A program made the translations under genes and the position numbers. 64,000 nt of DNA, taken from NCBI RefSeq assembly GCF_016811995.1, contig NZ_CP069159.1, forward strand, positions 3,038,001 to 3,102,000, read 5' to 3'. The notes under the pieces were generated by a model. That model searched no databases and had not been told where the DNA came from. It was given only the letters and a program-made list of their open reading frames with translations. This stretch comes from Citrobacter sp. R56. GTDB lineage: Bacteria; Pseudomonadota; Gammaproteobacteria; Enterobacterales; Enterobacteriaceae. Positions 41,109 to 51,448 of this stretch are shown piece by piece (position 1 is the first letter of the stretch; each line of letters starts with the position of its first letter).

Positions 41109-41128
41109 TACTGGATGAAAAAACAGTA
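41109..41128 (-). promoter_or_regulatory. LexA box of uvrB
   Basis: TACTGGATGAAAAAACAGTA has both consensus ends (TACTG and CAGTA) with the correct 10-base spacer. It lies 74 bp upstream of uvrB, as in E. coli, where it mediates SOS induction. Confidence 0.88.
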
Positions 41129-41418
41129 GCACGGTAAAGTATTTCTGTTACGCGGGTAAAAACCACGTCATCACAGTGCAAAATTTAGCCCCAGACGAGA
41201 TAAAAAACCACCCGATGTCGGTTATCCCCAGACCTATGACTTTTTTAACATTTGTCAAGCAGTGTAATGCGCGTTTTATGGCAATCCATGACACTTTTCC
41301 TGCAGCCATTGCTTTTATTTAACAAGCTGTTTTATAAAGAATATTTCTTTAAGCCGTCTTTCGCATCAATTCAGTCGCAGGCCGCGTATTCTCTCGCTTA
41401 CGTTATGTTTTCTAACTC
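41129..41418. other. AT-rich intergenic DNA uvrB-DARS1
   Basis: Apart from a near-match to a DnaA box (TTATCCCCA at 41222-41230) and upstream uvrB promoter sequence, I see no gene or hairpin. Short frames here lack ribosome binding sites. Confidence 0.4.
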
Positions 41419-41453
41419 TAATGCACAAGGTTATCCACAGGAATAGTGGATAA
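41419..41453. other. DARS1-like cluster of three DnaA boxes
   Basis: Three DnaA boxes lie within 35 bp: TAATGCACA at 41419-41427 (plus, one mismatch), TTATCCACA at 41431-41439 (plus, perfect) and AGTGGATAA at 41445-41453 (minus-strand box TTATCCACT, one mismatch). In E. coli the bioD-uvrB gap carries DARS1, which recharges DnaA-ADP to DnaA-ATP through a core of three boxes. Position and content agree. Confidence 0.8.
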
Positions 41454-41517
41454 CTGCTTCCAGCCCGTATGGACTGCCGCCTGGCAAAATCGACCTTCTG
41501 GTCATTTTCGGGCAACT

Positions 41518-41545
41518 AAAAAAAAATTATCGCTAATTTTTGATT
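41518..41545. terminator. AT-rich hairpin downstream of bioD
   Basis: AAATTA, loop TCGC or GCGA, TAATTT with A-runs on one side and T-runs on the other. It could be a weak bidirectional terminator for the bioBFCD transcript, though it lies about 190 bp past the bioD stop. Confidence 0.35.
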
Positions 41546-41639
41546 TTTATCAGCTAACAGCGCGCCCCCTACCAGACGAGATCTTGCTCGCATTTTCACC
41601 ATTTTGTTGGTGGCACTGCTTTTGCTGGGGGAGCAACGT

Positions 41640-41771
41640 ATGCCGTTGATTCGCCGGGCCGCCGACCGCCTTTGCCTCCTGCACCGGGGACGCAACGTGG
41701 CGCAGGGACAACTGACCCAGCTAAACGACAAGCTTCTTAATCAGTGGATGACGCCCGCTCCAGAGCGCTGA
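41640..41771 (+). other. Candidate short ORF antisense to bioD 3' end
   Basis: A 43-codon frame begins MPLIRRAADRLCLLHRGRNV and stops within bioD on the opposite strand. The frame continues open upstream to about 41541 with a hydrophobic stretch (IFTILLVALLLLGEQR), so a GTG start at 41610 would give a 53-residue single-pass membrane protein. No family is recognised and no strong Shine-Dalgarno sequence is seen. It may equally be chance or a gene remnant. Confidence 0.25.
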
Positions 41772-42435
41772 GATCGAGGTAATGACCTGTCGGGGCGTAT
41801 TCCGGCGACTCAGCCAGCCAGGGGATTTCCCCTAACAGCGGCGCCGGGAGCACACGCGATAACGTCGCCATATACTCCTGATGACGTTTCCCAGTCGGCG
41901 TCACGTCGTTGGCGACCCAGCCTGCGAGCGTTAAACCCGCTTGCTGTACCGCCTGCGCTGTCAGCATGGCATGGTTGATACATCCCAGTTTAACACCCAC
42001 CACCAGAATCACCGGTAGTTGCTCGGCCTGGACCCAGTCAGCAAAGGTCAGCGTCGTTGAGAGCGGCGTAAACCAGCCTCCTGCCCCCTCAACCAATACC
42101 CAGTCAGCCTGGGCTTCTAACGCCCGTAAACCGTCAGACATCACCGTCGCGAGAATGGGCCTTCCCTCATCGGCGCTGATAATATGCGGCGATGTCGGCT
42201 CGGCAAAGGTGTACGGATTGATGTCCTGATACGCCAGCCTCAGAGTACTGTTGCGCTGTAATGCCTGCGCATCGCCGTTGCGTAAACCGTCCGTCGTCAT
42301 CTCACTGCCCGACGCCACCGGTTTGTAACCCACTGTACGGTAACCCCGCAGAGCGGCGGCCTGCAGTAGCGCACAACTGGCAACAGTTTTCCCAACTTCG
42401 GTGTCAGTGCCGGTGACAAAATAACGCTTAGTCAC
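41737..42435 (-). CDS. bioD: Dethiobiotin synthetase
   Basis: A 232-residue ATP-dependent carboxylase that closes the ureido ring of dethiobiotin from DAPA and CO2. The P-loop is GTDTEVGKT at residues 9-17. Other conserved parts are KPVASGSE and [13 protein letters not shown] chose the GTG at 42435 ([13 protein letters not shown]), which overlaps the bioC stop by 8 bases and matches the E. coli GTG start; a TTG two codons earlier is less likely. Last gene of bioBFCD. Confidence 0.94.
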   Translation of the reverse strand: MTKRYFVTGTDTEVGKTVASCALLQAAALRGYRTVGYKPVASGSEMTTDGLRNGDAQALQRNSTLRLAYQDINPYTFAEPTSPHIISADEGRPILATVMSDGLRALEAQADWVLVEGAGGWFTPLSTTLTFADWVQAEQLPVILVVGVKLGCINHAMLTAQAVQQAGLTLAGWVANDVTPTGKRHQEYMATLSRVLPAPLLGEIPWLAESPEYAPTGHYLDLSALERASSTD

Positions 42436-43183
42436 GTTCAATCACTCCCAAAAAAAGATGATAAGTCAGCGGGTATTTCCCCTGCTGTTGCGGCCAGGCT
42501 AGTTGCAGTTGCTGGAGCTGGCTGCGGGTGAGCACCCTCTGTTCGCGCCCTTCGTGCAGATGGGTCGCTCCAATGCCTTTGAGCGAACGCATCGCGCTCA
42601 GCGCATCGTCAAACCAGAGCGTGATAGCCTGAATCCGGTGCCGGGCGCGCCAGCCTCTCAGGGCGTTTTCGATGGCAATGCCGTCTAAAAAGTGGTTTGC
42701 ATGCGCCCGATTATCGACCGCCCGCCACGCCTGACGCAGCTCCGGCAACGACCCTTGCGCCAGAGTGGTGAATGCTACCTGTCCGCCGGGGCGTACCACG
42801 CGATACAGCTCCGACAACGCCTGGGGTAAATCACTGCACCATTGCACCGCAAGGTTACTCCAGGCCAGATCGAAGCTCGCCGTGGGTTGCGAAATCGATT
42901 CAATATCCGCCATCAAATAATGGTCTGCGGCCTGCTGACGACGCGCCTCCTCGAGCATTTGCGCCGAGAGGTCGAGCGCCGTTACTTCGCTGCCCTGCGT
43001 TCGCCAGTAGCAGCTCATGCGCCCCGGCCCGCAACCGGCATCCAGTACCTGTGAAAACGCGCGATCCGGCAACAACCCAAGTAACGCATCCGCGCTCTGA
43101 CGTTGCAGTTCGGCATGTTGTTCATACTGCGTCGCTGCTCGTCCGAACGCCGCCGCGATGGCCTGCTTATCAAACTGCGCCAT
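42428..43183 (-). CDS. bioC: Malonyl-ACP O-methyltransferase BioC
   Basis: A 251-residue SAM-dependent methyltransferase that methylates malonyl-ACP so that fatty acid synthesis can build pimeloyl-ACP. The SAM motif is LDAGCGPG at 47-54, followed by acidic LDLSAQML and [13 protein letters not shown] chose ATG 43183 ([17 protein letters not shown]), equal to the E. coli length and overlapping the end of bioF by 14 bases. Part of bioBFCD. Confidence 0.94.
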   Translation of the reverse strand: MAQFDKQAIAAAFGRAATQYEQHAELQRQSADALLGLLPDRAFSQVLDAGCGPGRMSCYWRTQGSEVTALDLSAQMLEEARRQQAADHYLMADIESISQPTASFDLAWSNLAVQWCSDLPQALSELYRVVRPGGQVAFTTLAQGSLPELRQAWRAVDNRAHANHFLDGIAIENALRGWRARHRIQAITLWFDDALSAMRSLKGIGATHLHEGREQRVLTRSQLQQLQLAWPQQQGKYPLTYHLFLGVIERD

Positions 43184-44324
43184 GCAGCACCTCCAGCAAA
43201 CGATCGATGTCCTGTTTTTCATGCGCCTGGGTCAGCGTCAAACGTAGCCGCGCGGTGCCCGCCGGAACGGTGGGCGGGCGAATTGCGGTCGCCCAGCATC
43301 CCTGGCTGCGCAACGTTTCCGCCAGCTGTAATGCGCGCGCGTTATCGCCGACGATCAGCGGCTGGATTGCGCTGTGCGAAGGCGCCAGGGCGAACGCCGT
43401 GGTATCCACGCCAGCACGAAAATGTTCAATTAATGACGCCAGTTTTTCTCTGCGCTGGCAGCCTTCATCGCTACGGATCACCGCCAAAGCGGCGCGTAAC
43501 GCCTGGGCCTGAGCGGGTGGCATACTGGTGCTGTAGATCAGGTGACGGGCAAACTGCAGCAGATACTCTGCCACACTGTCGGAACAGAGAATGGCCGCCC
43601 CGCTGACGCCAAACCCTTTGCCGAATGTCACCACCAGCAGTTCAGGCTTCACCTGCTGCTGCCAGCAGCTCCCTCGCCCCTCCTCGCCGGTAACGCCAAT
43701 ACCGTGCGCATCATCCACCAGCAGCCACGCGCGGTGCTGTTGTGCGGTACACTGGATCTCGGCCAGCGGCGCGCTGTCGCCATCCATGCTGAATACCCCT
43801 TCGGTCACCACCAGTTGTTGACCCGACGTCGGGGCGGCCAGCAAACGCGACAGATGTTCGGGGTTGTTATGCGTGAAACGACGCAGTTGCGCAGGGCTGA
43901 GGCTGGCGGCCTCCAGCAGCGACGCGTGGCTTAGCCGGTCTGCCACGATGCGATCGTCTTTTGCCATCAGTGCGGCAATGACCGCCTGGTTTGCCGCAAA
44001 ACCGGAGATGAATAACAGCGCACGCGAATACCCCAGCCACTGCGCCAGCTCTTCCTCCAGCGCCTGATGGGCAACGGAATAGCCACTGACATGACCCGAG
44101 CCGCCGCTTCCCACCCCAAAGCGCTCCGCGCCTTGCTGCCAGGCGCAGATAATCTGCGGATGGTGACTCAGCCCGAGGTAATCATTGCTGGAAAAATTGA
44201 GATATTGACGATCGCCCGCATGAAGCCAGCGCCCGGCGCCCTGCATCACCGCGTGACGGCGGCGCAACGCATCGGCAGAACGACGCGCTGTCAGCGCATC
44301 GTCGATTTTTTGCTGCCAGGTCAT
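43170..44324 (-). CDS. bioF: 8-amino-7-oxononanoate synthase BioF
   Basis: A 384-residue PLP-dependent alpha-oxoamine synthase condensing pimeloyl-ACP with alanine. The Schiff-base lysine is Lys236 ([10 protein letters not shown]). Other PLP contacts are DDAHGIG (Asp204, His207) and the [10 protein letters not shown] glycine-rich loop near residue 72. Its start overlaps the bioB stop in ATGA. Part of bioBFCD. Confidence 0.96.
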   Translation of the reverse strand: MTWQQKIDDALTARRSADALRRRHAVMQGAGRWLHAGDRQYLNFSSNDYLGLSHHPQIICAWQQGAERFGVGSGGSGHVSGYSVAHQALEEELAQWLGYSRALLFISGFAANQAVIAALMAKDDRIVADRLSHASLLEAASLSPAQLRRFTHNNPEHLSRLLAAPTSGQQLVVTEGVFSMDGDSAPLAEIQCTAQQHRAWLLVDDAHGIGVTGEEGRGSCWQQQVKPELLVVTFGKGFGVSGAAILCSDSVAEYLLQFARHLIYSTSMPPAQAQALRAALAVIRSDEGCQRREKLASLIEHFRAGVDTTAFALAPSHSAIQPLIVGDNARALQLAETLRSQGCWATAIRPPTVPAGTARLRLTLTQAHEKQDIDRLLEVLHGAV

Positions 44325-45361
44325 ACGGTTGCCGCGTTGTAGTAATCGTCGGTGTCCGGGGTCATCAGCGCCTGCTCGAGGCGTTGCTGCTGTTCGTTGT
44401 CACCCGCCAGAACGGCTGTTTGCTGCGGGTTCAGCCCCAGCTTGCGGAACAACTGCAGGTCTTTATCCTCTTCCGGGTTTGGCGTGGTCAGCAGTTTACA
44501 ACCGTAGAACACCGAGTTTGCGCCCGCCATAAAGCACATGGCCTGGGTCTGTTCGTTCATCTGTTCACGGCCTGCGGAGAGACGGACAAACGAGGTGGGC
44601 ATCATGATACGCGCCACCGCAATGGTGCGAATAAAATCAAACGCGTCTACGTCGTCATTATCAGCCAGCGGCGTCCCTTTCACCTTCACCAGCATGTTGA
44701 TAGGCACGCTTTCCGGCGGTGTCGGCAGGTTGGCTAATTGCAGCAACAGTCCGGCCCGATCGTTTACCGTTTCACCTAACCCCACGATGCCGCCAGAGCA
44801 GACCTTAATGCCCGCCTCGCGGACTTTGTCCAGCGTGTCGAGACGCTCCTGATACGAACGGGTGGTGATAATGTTGCCGTAGAACTCGGGTGAGGTGTCG
44901 AGGTTGTGGTTGTAATAGTCCAGACCTGCGTCAGCCAGGCGCTTCGCCTGGGTGTCGTTGAGCGTGCCCAGCGTCATGCACGCTTCCAGCCCCAACTCTT
45001 TCACGCCCTGCACCATCTGTTCCAGATACGGCATATCGCGTTCGTGCGGATTCTTCCAGGCCGCCCCCATGCAGAAGCGGGTTGATCCTGCATTTTTCGC
45101 TTTACGCGCCGAGTCCAGCACCTGTTCAACTTCCATCAAACGTTCCGACTCCAGGCCCGTTTTGTAGCGGGAACTCTGCGGACAGTATTTGCAGTCTTCC
45201 GGGCAGGCGCCGGTTTTAATCGACAACAGCGTACTCACTTGCACCTGTTGCGGGTCAAAATGTTGACGGTGAATCTGTTGCGCTTCAAACAGCAAATCCA
45301 ACAGCGGTTTTTCAAATAATTCTGTGACTTGCGACATTGTCCAGCGAGCGTGGTGAGCCAT
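44321..45361 (-). CDS. bioB: Biotin synthase
   Basis: A 346-residue radical SAM enzyme inserting sulfur into dethiobiotin. The radical SAM cluster cysteines are Cys53-x3-Cys57-x2-Cys60 (CPEDCKYC). The sulfur-donating 2Fe-2S cluster ligands lie further on (FCMGAAW, CMTLGTL, KVCSGG) with the Arg in RLSAGR. First gene of the leftward bioBFCD operon, divergent from bioA with the BirA operator between them. Confidence 0.97.
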   Translation of the reverse strand: MAHHARWTMSQVTELFEKPLLDLLFEAQQIHRQHFDPQQVQVSTLLSIKTGACPEDCKYCPQSSRYKTGLESERLMEVEQVLDSARKAKNAGSTRFCMGAAWKNPHERDMPYLEQMVQGVKELGLEACMTLGTLNDTQAKRLADAGLDYYNHNLDTSPEFYGNIITTRSYQERLDTLDKVREAGIKVCSGGIVGLGETVNDRAGLLLQLANLPTPPESVPINMLVKVKGTPLADNDDVDAFDFIRTIAVARIMMPTSFVRLSAGREQMNEQTQAMCFMAGANSVFYGCKLLTTPNPEEDKDLQLFRKLGLNPQQTAVLAGDNEQQQRLEQALMTPDTDDYYNAATV

Positions 45362-45403
45362 CGGGCTTCTCCAAAGGGTGTTGTTAATTTTTGATTCGGT
45401 GTA

Positions 45404-45443
45404 GACTCGTAAACCTAAATCTTTTTAATTTGGTTTACAAGTC
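45404..45443. promoter_or_regulatory. bio operator (BirA-binding site)
   Basis: A 40-bp imperfect inverted repeat: left arm GACTCGTAAACC, right arm GGTTTACAAGTC, with one mismatch between the arms. It lies between divergent bioB and bioA. In E. coli the BirA dimer with biotinyl-AMP binds here and represses both directions. Confidence 0.92.
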
Positions 45444-45447
45444 GATT

Positions 45448-46737
45448 ATGACAACGGACGATCTTGCCTTTGACCAACGCCATATCTGGCATCCTTACAC
45501 GTCAATGACCTCACCGCTCCCGGTGTATCCGGTGGAGCGCGCCGAAGGTTGCGAACTGATTTTGTCTAACGGCGAACGCCTGGTGGACGGCATGTCCTCC
45601 TGGTGGGCGGCGATTCATGGCTACAATCACCCACAGCTCAACGCGGCAATGAAAACGCAGATCGACGCCATGTCGCACGTGATGTTCGGCGGTATCACCC
45701 ATGCCCCTGCCATCAATCTGTGCCGTAAACTGGTGGCGATGACCCCAGAGCGGCTCGAGTGCGTTTTTCTGGCGGATTCCGGTTCGGTCGCGGTGGAAGT
45801 GGCGATGAAAATGGCGCTGCAATACTGGCGGGCATTAGGCGAATCCCGCCAGCGCTTCCTGACGTTTCGTAACGGTTATCACGGGGATACGTTCGGCGCG
45901 ATGTCCGTCTGTGACCCGGAGAACTCCATGCATAGCCTGTGGAAGGGCTATCTGCCGGATAACCTGTTCGCTCCCGCGCCACAAAGCCGGATGGACGGTG
46001 AGTGGGATGAACGGGATATGGTGGCATTTGCTCGTCTGATGGCCGCGCACCGCACCGAGATTGCGGCGGTCATTCTGGAGCCGATAGTCCAGGGCGCGGG
46101 CGGCATGCGGATGTACCATCCTGAATGGTTGCGCCGCATTCGCAAAATGTGCGACCGCGAAGGCATCCTGCTGATTGCCGATGAGATTGCGACCGGATTT
46201 GGCCGTACGGGTAAACTGTTTGCCTGCGAGCACGCCGACATCACGCCGGACATTCTGTGTCTGGGGAAAGCGCTGACCGGCGGGACTATGACCCTCTCCG
46301 CCACCTTAACCACCCGCGCTATCGCTGAAACCATCAGCAACGGCGAAGCCGGATGCTTTATGCATGGCCCAACATTTATGGGCAATCCACTGGCCTGTGC
46401 CGTGGCGACCGCCAGCCTGTCGCTGCTGGAAAGCGGAGAGTGGCAACACCAGGTTGCTGCTATCGAAACCCAGTTACGCGCTGAATTATCCCCTGCCGCG
46501 CAGTCGCCGTGGGTGGCGGATGTGCGCGTGCTTGGCGCCATTGGCGTAGTGGAAACCACGCATCCGGTGAATATGGCAGCGCTGCAACGCTTCTTTGTGG
46601 AACACGGGGTGTGGGTACGCCCGTTCGGTAAACTGATCTATCTGATGCCGCCTTACCTTATTCAACCTGAGCAACTGCGTAAACTGACGCAGGCCGTGAA
46701 TGACGCCGTGACGCAGGAAACATTTTTTATCCATTAA
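45448..46737 (+). CDS. bioA: DAPA aminotransferase BioA
   Basis: A 429-residue class III PLP aminotransferase that makes 7,8-diaminopelargonate using SAM as amino donor. The PLP lysine is Lys274 (LGKALTGG). Asp245 ([13 protein letters not shown]) and NGYHGDT are conserved. I chose ATG 45448 ([20 protein letters not shown]), matching E. coli; the frame open upstream to 45391 runs through the operator. Divergent from bioBFCD. Confidence 0.96.
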   Translation: MTTDDLAFDQRHIWHPYTSMTSPLPVYPVERAEGCELILSNGERLVDGMSSWWAAIHGYNHPQLNAAMKTQIDAMSHVMFGGITHAPAINLCRKLVAMTPERLECVFLADSGSVAVEVAMKMALQYWRALGESRQRFLTFRNGYHGDTFGAMSVCDPENSMHSLWKGYLPDNLFAPAPQSRMDGEWDERDMVAFARLMAAHRTEIAAVILEPIVQGAGGMRMYHPEWLRRIRKMCDREGILLIADEIATGFGRTGKLFACEHADITPDILCLGKALTGGTMTLSATLTTRAIAETISNGEAGCFMHGPTFMGNPLACAVATASLSLLESGEWQHQVAAIETQLRAELSPAAQSPWVADVRVLGAIGVVETTHPVNMAALQRFFVEHGVWVRPFGKLIYLMPPYLIQPEQLRKLTQAVNDAVTQETFFIH

Positions 46738-46802
46738 TCGGCGGTAAGCCCGTCTGATACTGACTACACTTTTTTGCGGATCAGCAGATTGACGGAGGGT
46801 GC

Positions 46803-47279
46803 ATGATACTTATCAGCCACGACCTGCGCGACGGGGAAAAACTGCCCCATCGTCAGGTGTTCAACGGGATGGGCTATGACGGAGATAATATCTCTCCGCA
46901 CCTGGCCTGGGACGATGTTCCGACCGGGACGAAAAGCTTTGTCGTGACCTGTTACGATCCCGACGCGCCCACCGGTTCGGGTTGGTGGCACTGGGTTGTC
47001 GCCAACTTACCTGCCGACACGCGCGTTTTACCGCAAGGTTCAGGCTCCGGTCTTTCGCCGCTGCCAGAAGAAGCGATTCAGACGCGCACGGATTTTGGCA
47101 AAGCGGGCTACGGTGGCGCTGCGCCGCCAAAAGGGGAAACGCACCGCTATATCTTTACGGTGCATGCCCTGAATGTGGAACGCATTGAGGTCGATGAAGG
47201 CGCCAGCGGTGCGATGGTCGGGTTTAATGTCCATTTCCATTCGCTCGCCAGCGCGTCAATTACCGCGATGTTTAGTTAA
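46803..47279 (+). CDS. ybhB: PEBP-family protein YbhB
   Basis: A 158-residue phosphatidylethanolamine-binding/Raf-kinase-inhibitor-like protein. The ligand-pocket motifs CYDPDAPTGSGWWHWVV and PPKGETHRYIFTVHAL are visible. Its function in bacteria is not established. It lies 65 bp after bioA in the same direction and may be co-transcribed. A REP element separates it from hutH. Confidence 0.9.
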   Translation: MILISHDLRDGEKLPHRQVFNGMGYDGDNISPHLAWDDVPTGTKSFVVTCYDPDAPTGSGWWHWVVANLPADTRVLPQGSGSGLSPLPEEAIQTRTDFGKAGYGGAAPPKGETHRYIFTVHALNVERIEVDEGASGAMVGFNVHFHSLASASITAMFS

Positions 47280-47289
47280 GTGTCGTTTT

Positions 47290-47320
47290 GCCGGGTAGCG
47301 GCGCAAGCGCCTTACCCGGC
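47290..47320. repeat. REP palindrome between ybhB and hutH
   Basis: GCCGGGTAGCGGCG, loop CAAG, CGCCTTACCCGGC: a long imperfect stem of the REP type in the convergent gap of ybhB and hutH. Confidence 0.75.
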
Positions 47321-47327
47321 CTACGGG

Positions 47328-48848
47328 TTACAAAAACGCAGGTACCAGGCGCAGTAAATCCCCCCGCGCCAGTAACGCAGTGGCGCACTCGATATCCGGG
47401 GCGAAGAAACGATCCTGGGTGTAGTGCGGAACCTGTTCACGTAATACCTGGCGCGCCTGCTCCAGCAGTGGACTGGAGGTTAACCCTTCACGCAAATCAA
47501 TCCCCTGACAGGCTGCCAGCCACTCCACGGCGATCACGCCTCGCGTATTGGCGGCCATTTCCCACAACCGACGACCCGCCGCCGGCGCCATAGAAACGTG
47601 GTCTTCCTGGTTCGCCGATGTTGGCAGACTGTCGACACTGTGCGGATGCGCCAGCGCTTTATTCTCGCTGGCCAACGCCGCCGCCGTCACCTGCGCTATC
47701 ATAAAGCCGGAGTTAACCCCGCCATTTTTCACGAGGAACGGCGGTAGCTGCGACATGTGTTTGTCCATCATCAACGCAATGCGTCTTTCCGACAGCGCGC
47801 CAATCTCTGCGATCGCCAGCGCCAGATTATCCGCCGCCATCGCCACCGGTTCCGCATGGAAATTGCCACCGGAAATCACATCGCCCTCTTCGGCAAACAC
47901 CAGCGGGTTGTCCGAAACCGCGTTGGCTTCAACAAGCAGCACCTCCATGACCTGACGCAGTTGCGTCAGACACGCGCCCATCACCTGCGGCTGACAGCGC
48001 AGAGAGTACGGGTCCTGCACTTTTTCGCAGTTATGGTGAGAGTCGGAAATCGGACTGCTTTCGGTCAGCACGTGGCGGTAAAGCGCTGCGGCATCTATCT
48101 GTCCGCGTTGCCCACGCGCGGCATGAATACGCGCATCAAACGGGCGACGTGACCCCAACACGGCTTCCGTGGTCAGCGCTCCGCACACCACGGCGGAAGC
48201 AAATAGCTCTTGCGCCTCAAACAGACCGCGCAGGGCAAACGCGGTAGACGCCTGGGTGCCGTTAAGCAGCGCCAGCCCCTCTTTTGCCGCCAGCGTGACA
48301 GGCTCCAGACCCGCTTTACGCAGCGCATCCTTCGCCGGTAACCACTCACCCTGCCAGCGCGCCTTGCCCTCGCCGAGCAGCGTAAGCGACATGTGCGCCA
48401 ACGGCGCTAAGTCGCCTGACGCCCCCACCGATCCTTTTGCCGGAATCTGCGGGTAGACCCCGGCATTGACCAGTGCGATCAGCGCTTCAATCACACTCAG
48501 ACGAATGCCGGAAAATCCACGGGCCAGGCTGTTGATTTTCAGCACCATCATCAGACGCACCATCGCGTCGTCCAGCGGTTCGCCAACCCCTGCGGCATGT
48601 GAAAGCACCAGCGAGCGCTGCAAATTTTGCAGATCTTCGGTGGCGATGCGCGTCTGCGCCAGCAGGCCGAAACCGGTGTTGATCCCGTAAGCCGTGCGCC
48701 CTTCAGCCACGATGTTATTCACACAGGCGACGCTGGCATTGATGCCATCAATCGCACAGGCATCCAGACTCAGTTGCACAGGCTGCTGCCAGACGTCGCG
48801 CAGTTGTTCAAGGCTCAGTTGGCCCGGCGTTAACATAAGCGTATTCAT
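47328..48848 (-). CDS. hutH: Histidine ammonia-lyase
   Basis: A 506-residue enzyme that deaminates histidine to urocanate, the first step of histidine degradation. The electrophilic MIO group forms from Ala143-Ser144-Gly145 ([15 protein letters not shown]). Conserved active-site stretches YGINTGFG (about 54-61) and QEDHVSMA are present. Second gene of the hutUH operon, 1 base after the hutU stop. Confidence 0.97.
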   Translation of the reverse strand: MNTLMLTPGQLSLEQLRDVWQQPVQLSLDACAIDGINASVACVNNIVAEGRTAYGINTGFGLLAQTRIATEDLQNLQRSLVLSHAAGVGEPLDDAMVRLMMVLKINSLARGFSGIRLSVIEALIALVNAGVYPQIPAKGSVGASGDLAPLAHMSLTLLGEGKARWQGEWLPAKDALRKAGLEPVTLAAKEGLALLNGTQASTAFALRGLFEAQELFASAVVCGALTTEAVLGSRRPFDARIHAARGQRGQIDAAALYRHVLTESSPISDSHHNCEKVQDPYSLRCQPQVMGACLTQLRQVMEVLLVEANAVSDNPLVFAEEGDVISGGNFHAEPVAMAADNLALAIAEIGALSERRIALMMDKHMSQLPPFLVKNGGVNSGFMIAQVTAAALASENKALAHPHSVDSLPTSANQEDHVSMAPAAGRRLWEMAANTRGVIAVEWLAACQGIDLREGLTSSPLLEQARQVLREQVPHYTQDRFFAPDIECATALLARGDLLRLVPAFL

Positions 48849-48849
48849 A

Positions 48850-50535
48850 TCAACGATTTCCTTGAGTAGCCGCGATCATCGGCAAGTTCAGCCCTTGCTC
48901 GACGGCGCATTCGACGGCGATGTCATAACCGGCATCGGCATGGCGCATAACGCCCGTTGCCGGATCGTTGTGCAGTACCCGGGCGATGCGTGCTGCCGCC
49001 TCATCAGTGCCGTCACAGACGATCACCATCCCGGAATGCTGGGAGAAGCCCATTCCCACGCCGCCACCGTGATGCAGCGAAACCCAGGTTGCGCCGCTGG
49101 CGGTGTTGAGCAGCGCATTCAATAGCGGCCAGTCGGAGACCGCATCAGAGCCGTCGCGCATCGCTTCGGTTTCACGGTTCGGGCTGGCGACAGAACCGGA
49201 ATCGAGATGGTCACGACCAATCACAATCGGCGCGGAGACTTCGCCGCTGCGCACCATTTCGTTAAACGCCAGCCCCAGTTTTTGCCGCCACTCCAGTCCG
49301 ACCCAGCAAATACGCGCAGGAAGTCCCTGGAAGTTGATGCGTTCACGGGCCATATCCAGCCAGTGATGCAAATGTTTATCGTCTTTGACGATCTCTTTTA
49401 CTTTGGCATCGGTTTTATAAATATCCTGCGGATCGCCGGAAAGCGCCACCCAGCGGAACGGGCCAATCCCACGGCAGAACAGTGGTCGAATATAGGCAGG
49501 AACAAAGCCTGGAAAATCAAACGCTCTTTCAACGCCCATCTCTTTGGCCATTTGGCGAATATTGTTGCCGTAGTCAAAGGTCGGGACGCCCATTTCGCTA
49601 AACGCCAGCATTGCCTGGACGTGCGTCGCCATTGAGCGTTTCGCCGCCAGTACCGTGCCTTGCGGGTCAGAAATCGCTTTCTGCTGGTACTCTTCCCAGC
49701 TCCAGCCGGAAGGCAGATAGCCATGCAGCGGATCGTGGGCGCTGGTCTGATCGGTTACCATGTCCGGGCGTACGCCCCGTTTTACCAGTTCTGGCACGAT
49801 GTCCGCCGCATTGGCGCACAGGGCGATAGAGACGGCTTTACCTTCACGGGTGTATTTTTCAATACGCGCCAGCGCGTCATCCAGGGATTCCGCCTGTTCA
49901 TCGACATAGCGGGTACGCAAACGGAAATCGATACGGCTCTGCTGGCATTCAATGTTCAGTGAACAGGCACCGGCCAGCGTCGCGGCCAGCGGCTGAGCGC
50001 CCCCCATCCCACCAAGCCCGGCGGTCAGCACCCAGCGTCCCGCCAGATTGCCCTGATAGTGTTGGCGTCCGGCTTCAACAAATGTTTCATAGGTGCCCTG
50101 GACGATCCCCTGACTGCCAATGTAGATCCAGCTTCCGGCCGTCATTTGGCCGTACATGGCCAGACCTTTCGCATCCAGCTCGTTGAAGTGCTCCCAGGTC
50201 GCCCAGTGCGGAACCAGGTTGGAGTTGGCGATCAACACGCGCGGCGCATTTTCATGGGTTTTGAATACGCCTACCGGTTTGCCGGATTGCACCAGCAGGG
50301 TTTCATCGTCATTCAGTTGGGTCAGTGCTTTAACGATGGCGTCATAACATTGCCAGTCGCGCGCGGCGCGCCCAATCCCGCCATACACCACCAGCTCGTG
50401 GGGATTTTCAGCAACATCGGGATCAAGGTTATTCATTAACATGCGCAGCGGCGCTTCGGTCAGCCAGCTTTTGGCTGTTAAGGTCGTCCCTCTTGGGGCA
50501 CGGATATCCTGCTCACGATATTTGCTTTGGGGCAT
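48850..50535 (-). CDS. hutU: Urocanate hydratase
   Basis: A 561-residue NAD-dependent urocanase converting urocanate to imidazolonepropionate. The NAD-binding glycine-rich region is [16 protein letters not shown] near residue 160, and the catalytic Cys lies in [13 protein letters not shown] near 400. I chose ATG 50535 ([17 protein letters not shown]); a 13-codon extension crosses the leader. First gene of hutUH, preceded by a promoter with an embedded HutC-type operator. Confidence 0.96.
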   Translation of the reverse strand: MPQSKYREQDIRAPRGTTLTAKSWLTEAPLRMLMNNLDPDVAENPHELVVYGGIGRAARDWQCYDAIVKALTQLNDDETLLVQSGKPVGVFKTHENAPRVLIANSNLVPHWATWEHFNELDAKGLAMYGQMTAGSWIYIGSQGIVQGTYETFVEAGRQHYQGNLAGRWVLTAGLGGMGGAQPLAATLAGACSLNIECQQSRIDFRLRTRYVDEQAESLDDALARIEKYTREGKAVSIALCANAADIVPELVKRGVRPDMVTDQTSAHDPLHGYLPSGWSWEEYQQKAISDPQGTVLAAKRSMATHVQAMLAFSEMGVPTFDYGNNIRQMAKEMGVERAFDFPGFVPAYIRPLFCRGIGPFRWVALSGDPQDIYKTDAKVKEIVKDDKHLHHWLDMARERINFQGLPARICWVGLEWRQKLGLAFNEMVRSGEVSAPIVIGRDHLDSGSVASPNRETEAMRDGSDAVSDWPLLNALLNTASGATWVSLHHGGGVGMGFSQHSGMVIVCDGTDEAAARIARVLHNDPATGVMRHADAGYDIAVECAVEQGLNLPMIAATQGNR

Positions 50536-50571
50536 GTCAGATTCCTCACGAACGCTCAGATAAGTCACTAA

Positions 50572-50600
50572 CATATACTTGTCTATACAAGCTATCGCAA
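50572..50600 (-). promoter_or_regulatory. hutU promoter with embedded HutC operator
   Basis: On the minus strand, TTGCGA (50600-50595) and TATATG (50577-50572) are separated by exactly 17 bases. The palindrome CTTGT, CTAT, ACAAG (50578-50591) lies inside that spacer. Repressor binding there would directly exclude RNA polymerase. Confidence 0.65.
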
Positions 50601-50671
50601 GGACGCAATTAACAGAAATGATACATTTTTGTTATATTGCGTCAGCAATCACGGTTTTCGCTGTTGTCCGG

Positions 50672-51409
50672 TCAGGACATAAAATGGCCTTGCAGGCGAT
50701 AACGCGACCCCGGAAAGAGTAAACGCGCATGGGAGACGATCTGCGTTGCAGACCAGGTGGTACGACGGATCAGCAGGCACGGGTCATGTTCTTTGATATT
50801 TAATAAAGCGCACTCTTCCGCCGTGGCGCGCACCGCCTCGACAATGTGCTCCCCTTCCGTCAGCGGGGCGATCAACGACAAATAGGCATGCGGCGTTGTC
50901 TGCTGGTAATCCTGAGAGAGATACTCCGGCACCACCTCTGCATTCACACAGCGATCCTCAATTTGCACCGGCAGAGCGTCTTCGTAATGCACCATAATAG
51001 AATGGAAAATGGGCGTGCCTTCTTTGACGTTGAGCGCCGCCGCCTGCAATGCCGTCGCCTGCGTGCTCTCCAGTGTCAGCACTTCACAGCGGTGCTGGTG
51101 GTGACGGGCAACGATTTCGTCTGCAATGCTGCGGATTTCAAACAGCGCCGATTGTCCTTTCGGCTCCGCGACAAATGTCCCGACCCCCTGCAGACGCACC
51201 AGCAGCCCCTCATCGGTTAGCTCCCGCAGCGCCCGGTTGATGGTCATTCGACTGAAACCATACTGCGCCACCAGTTCCGCTTCCGACGGAATACGGTCAT
51301 GGGGTTGCCAGATCCCGCTGGCGATTTTTTCGCTGATGGCCTGTTTGACCTTTTCATAAAAGGGCGCAGGCGCGCTGGCCGTGGCAGAACGTGAGCGAGA
51401 GGGAAACAT
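50672..51409 (-). CDS. hutC: Histidine utilisation repressor HutC
   Basis: A 245-residue GntR-family repressor (HutC subfamily). The winged helix-turn-helix covers about residues 17-83 (AELVAQYGFSRMTINRALRE, then LQGVGTFVAEP). The C-terminal UTRA domain binds urocanate, the inducer that releases it from hut operators. It lies 39 bases after hutG and 136 bases before hutU, apparently the last gene of hutIGC. Confidence 0.95.
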   Translation of the reverse strand: MFPSRSRSATASAPAPFYEKVKQAISEKIASGIWQPHDRIPSEAELVAQYGFSRMTINRALRELTDEGLLVRLQGVGTFVAEPKGQSALFEIRSIADEIVARHHQHRCEVLTLESTQATALQAAALNVKEGTPIFHSIMVHYEDALPVQIEDRCVNAEVVPEYLSQDYQQTTPHAYLSLIAPLTEGEHIVEAVRATAEECALLNIKEHDPCLLIRRTTWSATQIVSHARLLFPGSRYRLQGHFMS

Positions 51410-51448
51410 GCAAGAGCCTTCCTTATGCGTATAAAAGTGGGTCTGGTG

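Noticed and set aside
41222-41230. Fourth possible DnaA box TTATCCCCA
   Set aside because: It mismatches the consensus at a key position and is about 190 bp from the main cluster.
41252-41649. Two short plus-strand frames in the uvrB-bioD gap
   Set aside because: No ribosome binding site, biased composition and overlap with the DnaA box cluster; regulatory DNA is the better explanation.
47290-47320. Palindromic repeats as CRISPR or transposon ends
   Set aside because: REP-type units occur singly or in a pair at gene borders, without regular spacers, and no cas or transposase gene is present.
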